Origin: Mayamaea pseudoterrestris
Taxonomy: Eukaryota > Bacillariophyta > Bacillariophyceae > Sellaphorales > Sellaphoraceae
Assembly (NCBI GenBank): GCA_027923505.1
Contig: BROI01000002.1
Span: forward strand, 2,480,001-2,544,000
DNA length: 64,000 nt
Reading direction: 5' to 3'
The notes below the pieces were generated by a model that did no database searches, was not told where the DNA came from, and was given only the letters and a program-made list of their open reading frames with translations. Shown piece by piece: positions 60,139-64,000 of the stretch. A program made the translations under genes and the position numbers. Within the stretch, counting starts at the first letter, position 1. Each line of letters begins with the position of its first letter.

Positions 60139-61152
60139 ATGGGAGACGCTATATCATCCCTTTTATTCCAGCCTCCGCCAGCGACCTATTTGCATCCATC
60201 ACGGCACTTTTGGCTCAACACAAGCAACGGCAATCGCATTCCTGCGTTTTTCATTGAACGACCGAACGCTACCGTCACAATTCTTTTTAGCCATGGCAAT
60301 GCGGAAGACTTGGGCATGATCTACGACTGGTTTAGTGACTTGGCACGGGTATTACGCGTGAATATTATGGCGTACGATTATAGCGGATACGGCAAGAGCT
60401 CGGGAAGTCCGTCGGAGGAAAATTGCTACTCGGATATTGAGGCAGCCTATAACTATTTAACAAATGTGCGGCATATTCGACCAGAGCAAATTGTTCTTTA
60501 TGGCCGATCGCTGGGCTCTGGGCCTTCATGTTATCTGGCGCAGAAGACCGTCCAGCAAGGTCGAGGTGTTGGAGGTCTAATTCTGCAATCCCCTTTACTA
60601 AGCGCCTACCGAGTGGCATTCAACTTCCGTTTTACAATGCTTGGAGACAAGTTTGCGAACGTTGATTATGCTCCGCATATAGCTTGCCCGGTGTTCATAG
60701 TTCATGGAACGCAGGACGAGGTCGTTCCGTTTTGGCACGGCGAGAACCTGTTCCTCGCTTTGCCACAGCAGTGGCGCGCTAAACCCTTGTAAGTACCACA
60801 TCGCAAAGTGCAGTTTGCGGTAATTTAAAGTCAATGTGTTGTTAACTAACATATCGACTTGATTGGTACATTTGCAGCTGGGTAATTGGTACGTTGGCTG
60901 CGGCGAACATGGGACGATTGCTCTGTATAGTTATACATTCACTCACTGTCGTTGTCTCGTTCCATTCTTCCAGGAGCCGGGCACAACAATATTGAAGCCA
61001 TGTTACGAGCGACTGGATTATTTGTGAGTAAGCTTGTGGAGTTTCTTGATCTACACATCCCTGCCAGGCGCGGCATCGTGTCAGTCCCTGAAGTGGTTCC
61101 TGAGTGTGTGCCTGGAGCGCTTCGCGATCTCGAGTCGGCTCGAGTCCGGTAG
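60139..61152 (+). CDS. ABHD17-like alpha/beta hydrolase
   Basis: Alpha/beta hydrolase of the ABHD17/FAM108 group, which in animals removes palmitate from membrane proteins. Exons 60139-60788, 60878-60888 and 60974-61152; the middle exon has only 11 nt but is needed to give PFWVIGAGHNNIEAML. Total 279 aa. Motifs: TVTILFSHGNAEDLGMIYDW (oxyanion region), VNIMAYDYSGYGKSSGSPSE, IVLYGRSLGSGPSCYLA (GxSxG with nucleophile Ser), CPVFIVHGTQDEVVPFWHG (catalytic Asp) and GAGHNNIE (catalytic His). The Cys-rich palmitoylated N-terminus of animal ABHD17 is absent; this protein begins MGDAISSLLFQPPPATY. A stop follows immediately if the first intron is retained. Confidence 0.87.
60878..60888 (+). other. 11-nt microexon of ABHD17-like gene
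   Basis: CTGGGTAATTG between TTTGCAG and GTACGT. Inclusion keeps the frame into the catalytic His motif; direct joining of the neighbouring exons would not. Confidence 0.75.
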
Positions 61153-61287
61153 CTGCTGGTGTAATGTGTACTAATGGTTTTAAATCATACGTTTCTCCGT
61201 TAATACAATGAAAAGAGTTTAAGATGGACTATAACACTTTTAAACCAAATTAAACCAATGAACATCATAAAATCGCTTAATTGATTT

Positions 61288-62086
61288 TCATGGAAGCAGC
61301 ATTTCCAAGAATGCGAGGGCAGGATCGTTTGTTCGAGCTTCCGCTATATCCTCGTAGCGTACAGTGTGCCTTGCCTTGTTCTTGGCATTCTTGAAGCTTT
61401 GATTAGCAAGATTTTTGAGAAAGAGCTCGCTGGCATATGTCAGCATCCTAAGTGACCGCAGATAAGGTGGATACAGTGAGTAGAACGCATATAAAAGCGC
61501 ACGGATGATCAAGTACGTACACAGCAGCTTCATTTTGGACAATTGGCGTATCCGGATCCAGTTTCATCCTGTGTAAAAAAGCAACAGCGACATGATTTTT
61601 TCGCTTCGACTTCCAATTGCGAAACTAAATTACACACAATTCCACGTACGCTTTCTTAATGGTCCGAAAAGGAATGGATAACCCTGAAACAGATGGCGCT
61701 CGTCCTTTCTTGTTTCCGGACAAAGTTTGGGCAGCCTTGTTGGGTTTCGATTTTGGTGTCGTATCGACTTGATGGGAACGAGGGGTGCCTTCGACGTCGT
61801 CTTCGTCGTCGTCATCCTCCTCATCCAGATCTTCTTCTCCTCCTTGCGAAGAATCGTCGCCATTTGTCTTGACAGTGATATCGTCGTCTTCGTCCAAAGC
61901 TATGCTAGCATCATGAGCATCGTTATAGCTCCTTGTTTCGTCCACTTCGTCAACGTCATCATCTGCTTCATCTGCATCGTCGTCATGATCGATTCCTTCC
62001 ATCATTTCGTTCATGTCTCCTACGTCTGATGCATCAACATTTTCAGTCTCTACTCGCTCGTTGTCCTTTTTGCCTTCGAATGACAT
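61288..62086 (-). CDS. DPB3/POLE4/CHRAC1-type histone-fold protein with acidic N-terminus
   Basis: Exons 61650-62086, 61521-61568 and 61288-61447; introns 81 and 73 nt (GTACGT...ACACAG; GTACGT...CACTTAG). 214 aa from ATG 62086 (MSFEGKKDNERVE); an upstream in-frame ATG at 62212 is less likely. The N-terminal half is almost all Asp/Glu (residues ~25-110). The histone fold (about 138-214) reads IPFRTIKKAMKLDPDTPIVQ, NEAAVMLTYASELFLKNLAN, QSFKNAKNKARHTVRYEDIA, EARTNDPALAFLEMLLP, matching the H2A-like partner in DNA polymerase epsilon (DPB3/POLE4) and CHRAC. NF-YC was considered, but IMKxDxDVxMI and the longer linker are absent. The acidic extension is unusual and could chaperone histones (inference). 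Confidence 0.85.
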
Positions 62087-62375
62087 TGGAAGTGGCTGGT
62101 CCCGTGGGCGATAGCAGTCATGTACCTGTATGTAGTGAAAGTCATGTGGGTTGTGGGTTGTGAGTTGTGAGACGCTGCCCTCTCCGCGCGGCGCGACAAG
62201 ATTGCGTCGCATCGTTAATCATTACTCGCACTGGCACTCGTTGATACGCAGCAACAACATCCGTTTTCTTGTTGTTCATTCGATTACTCCTACAACTTCA
62301 AGGCATGGCGGACGAGTGATTTACGAGACCCAACACATCATATCCTTCAACAGCAGCTCGTTAGCCAGTCACTCG

Positions 62376-63259
62376 ATGGGAGAAAAGGTTGTAAATGTGA
62401 GCATTGATGCCGTCAACGATGACAGTAGCAGCAGCTACGAACCAGAATACGAGGTCGAAACGGTCACTATCTCGACCGGCAAAATTAAGCTGCAAGTCCT
62501 CTCCGTGGTGCCACCTCCTTTGGAGTACATGTCTGCATTACATTCGCGTAAAGAAGAGATTAGTGGACGACAGGTGTGGGCGGGATCTTTGGTCCTAGCG
62601 AACGTTCTTTGTCAGGGTATGTACAAGGGAATGTTCGACGATAAGCAAATCCTTGAACTTGGCAGTGGCACAGGTAAGCCAACGCGCTGTGTGTTAAACG
62701 CCAATCTGTTCCACATGCAATTAAATTTGGTCACAATTTATAATCAGGCTTACTTGGCATGGCTATTGTCAAAGTTTCGCGCAATTGTCAAGTCACCTTG
62801 ACTGATGGTGATCCCTTGGCCATCGAATTGCTCCAACAAAATTTGCAAAACCCAGACAATGGGCTAGATCCTGCAGCTATACAATCTACGCTTTTGCTTT
62901 GGTCAGAAGCCATTAATCAGGGCCACGAGTTTTGTCGCTGGTGTCGCAAGACGTGGAGCAAGCCCGAGGCTGATGCCATTCGCTTTGATTACATTCTGGC
63001 TGGCGACGTCTTGTACAAGGATGCGCTTCCGTCCCTCTTCTTTGCGACGGTGCGATCACTATTGGCAGACAATGGAGTCTTGTTCCTTTGTCATGTTCCA
63101 AGAGCCAATGTCAATCATGAAGTAGTGCTGAAAGCTGCCATGGTCGCAGGTTTCTCATGCGAGGATGAAGGGTGCTTGGATCTTGCTGCTTTGGGAGAGG
63201 GAGAGTGCTCCATGGACGACCTGAATAGAGCGCGCGTATATAAAATGTCGCTACAGTGA
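62376..63259 (+). CDS. METTL21/23-like protein-lysine methyltransferase
   Basis: Methyltransferase family 16 (seven-beta-strand lysine methyltransferases). Exons 62376-62673 and 62748-63259; intron 62674-62747 (GTAAGC...AATCAG, 74 nt). 269 aa from ATG 62376. Motifs: GRQVWAGSLVLANVL (the family W-x-(G/A) pre-motif), KQILELGSGTGLLGMAIVKV (SAM-binding motif I), VTLTDGDPLAIELLQQNL and FDYILAGDVLYKDALPSLF. The D-V-L-Y in that last motif replaces the DxxY of METTL21, still in the right place. The product has no membrane segment and is probably cytosolic or nuclear. The substrate (chaperone, elongation factor or other) cannot be inferred. Divergent from the histone-fold gene, 289 bp between starts. 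Confidence 0.82.
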
Positions 63260-63703
63260 CATTTCAAACACTTCTCCATAAAAGGATGTTTTATTGATCT
63301 ACCATGCTTTTGTTGCTCCTTGGTCAACATGACGAAATTGTTTCAAGTGAAAAAGGCATAACGTGGGGTCAAGCTCAAGCCTGATAAGAAATTGTTGGTG
63401 ATGTAAAACCTGCAATCAAATCATGCTTACCTACCGGTTGATCATATTCTTTAGTAGGTGTACAGCACCGGCAGGGCGGGGGTTGCGACAACACTGATGT
63501 CCCCACAGTCGAGGCTGCCACGATCCATTTCAATTGCCAATAGGCAAAATCTTGGTTGTGGCGCATACAGTTGATGTATATATAGCGGTAGTCGTACCAA
63601 GACTGCAACAACGAAAGTGAAGAGGAACAGTAGCTCTTCTTTAAACCCGCTACGACATCAGTAATTTCATTTGTGAATGACGACGAGACGGACCAAATCC
63701 ACC
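63260..63703. other. Intergenic with TACCGGT
   Basis: 444 bp; TACCGGT at 63432-63438 and a GGCAGGGCGGGGG tract near 63470. No gene supported. Confidence 0.4.
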
Positions 63704-64000
63704 ATGAGGATTCATTTCGTCATGGCATGCCTGTGGGCGGTGCGACTGAACGGACTACACCACTCTTCAGTTCTATTTTCCCCAGTAAGTGCTTTGGGTA
63801 TCACTGCTCGAAACAGAATGACTTCGACGAACGAAGATGTATCGGCAGGTCAAGCTGATATTGGTGCCGCGTCCTCGAGCTCGAGCAAACAAGATGTCGC
63901 GGTTGGAAACATGTCGTGGAGAAACATGCTTGAACGCTCCAGCAACCGATCGCGAAAGATTCGCGGGAGCAACTATGTGCAAATTGCCACAGTCGACCCC
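63704..64000 (+). CDS. Right-truncated PPOX-type FMN-binding protein
   Basis: An open frame of 99 codons from ATG 63704 (ACCATGAGG) reaches the right edge without a stop. The N-terminus is signal-like (MRIHFVMACLWAVRLNGLHH), followed by a Ser/Ala-rich linker. The last visible part, MSWRNMLERSSNRSRKIRGS then NYVQIATVDP, matches the start of the pyridoxamine-phosphate-oxidase-like FMN-binding fold (Alr4036 type), in which a WR..LERA..RN.....RYxQLATV segment precedes the FMN strands. The FMN-binding residues themselves lie beyond the window, so function is provisional. Organelle targeting is inferred from the N-terminus only. Confidence 0.62.
   Translation, partial: MRIHFVMACLWAVRLNGLHHSSVLFSPVSALGITARNRMTSTNEDVSAGQADIGAASSSSSKQDVAVGNMSWRNMLERSSNRSRKIRGSNYVQIATVDP

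Overview
The window reads as nuclear DNA of a compact-genome eukaryote, most likely a diatom or a close stramenopile. The evidence is: densely packed genes on both strands, short GT-AG introns (about 67-208 nt), a nuclear-type tRNA gene, an SRR1-family protein, a calcineurin-type membrane protein and an ankyrin-type protein of the kind expanded in diatoms, and signal-peptide-like N-termini on several proteins. The species cannot be named from sequence alone. Intron positions were inferred by eye from splice sites, reading phase and family conservation.

Layout. 0-14 kb: a left-truncated protein with an NC-x2-F motif, RAD23, ATG12, SRRM1-like PWI/RS factor, prefoldin 3, RAD9, a xylosyltransferase-like GT14 enzyme with an extra C-terminal domain, a five-exon cyclophilin, a disrupted SAP/STI1-like gene, a RAD7-like LRR protein and SRR1. 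14-24 kb: a UBZ4 zinc finger joined to two AlkB domains, a tandem array of about 174-bp units (15.96-18.0 kb), a lipid kinase and REV1. 24-36 kb: PP2A catalytic subunit, TRM11, pterin dehydratase, SLC25A39/40-type carrier, RPN6, a nitronate monooxygenase-like gene with a frame break, a RING-H2 protein and an unknown protein. 35-54 kb: topoisomerase II with a presequence-like N-terminus and no C-terminal tail, a membrane metallophosphatase, tRNA-Thr(CGU), FAM32A-like, PGAM5-like, TBC1D23, ataxin-3 with UBX, TYW2 and a UPF1/SMUBP2-like helicase. 54.3-58.4 kb: a second tandem array (about 342-bp units) bounded on both sides by another repeat. 58.7-64 kb: ankyrin-like protein, ABHD17-like hydrolase, DPB3/POLE4-type histone-fold protein, lysine methyltransferase-like protein and a right-truncated PPOX-type flavoprotein.

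There is no operon logic; genes sit in divergent pairs sharing 200-400 bp promoters and convergent pairs with stops 17-60 nt apart. Many genes serve genome maintenance (RAD23, RAD9, RAD7-like, UBZ-AlkB-AlkB, REV1, TOP2, helicase, DPB3-like), and ubiquitin/proteasome functions recur (RAD23, RPN6, ataxin-3, RING). The most unusual items are the UBZ4-AlkB-AlkB architecture, the two palindrome-bearing tandem arrays, the probably organellar topoisomerase II, and a TACCGG motif that recurs in nine intergenic regions.
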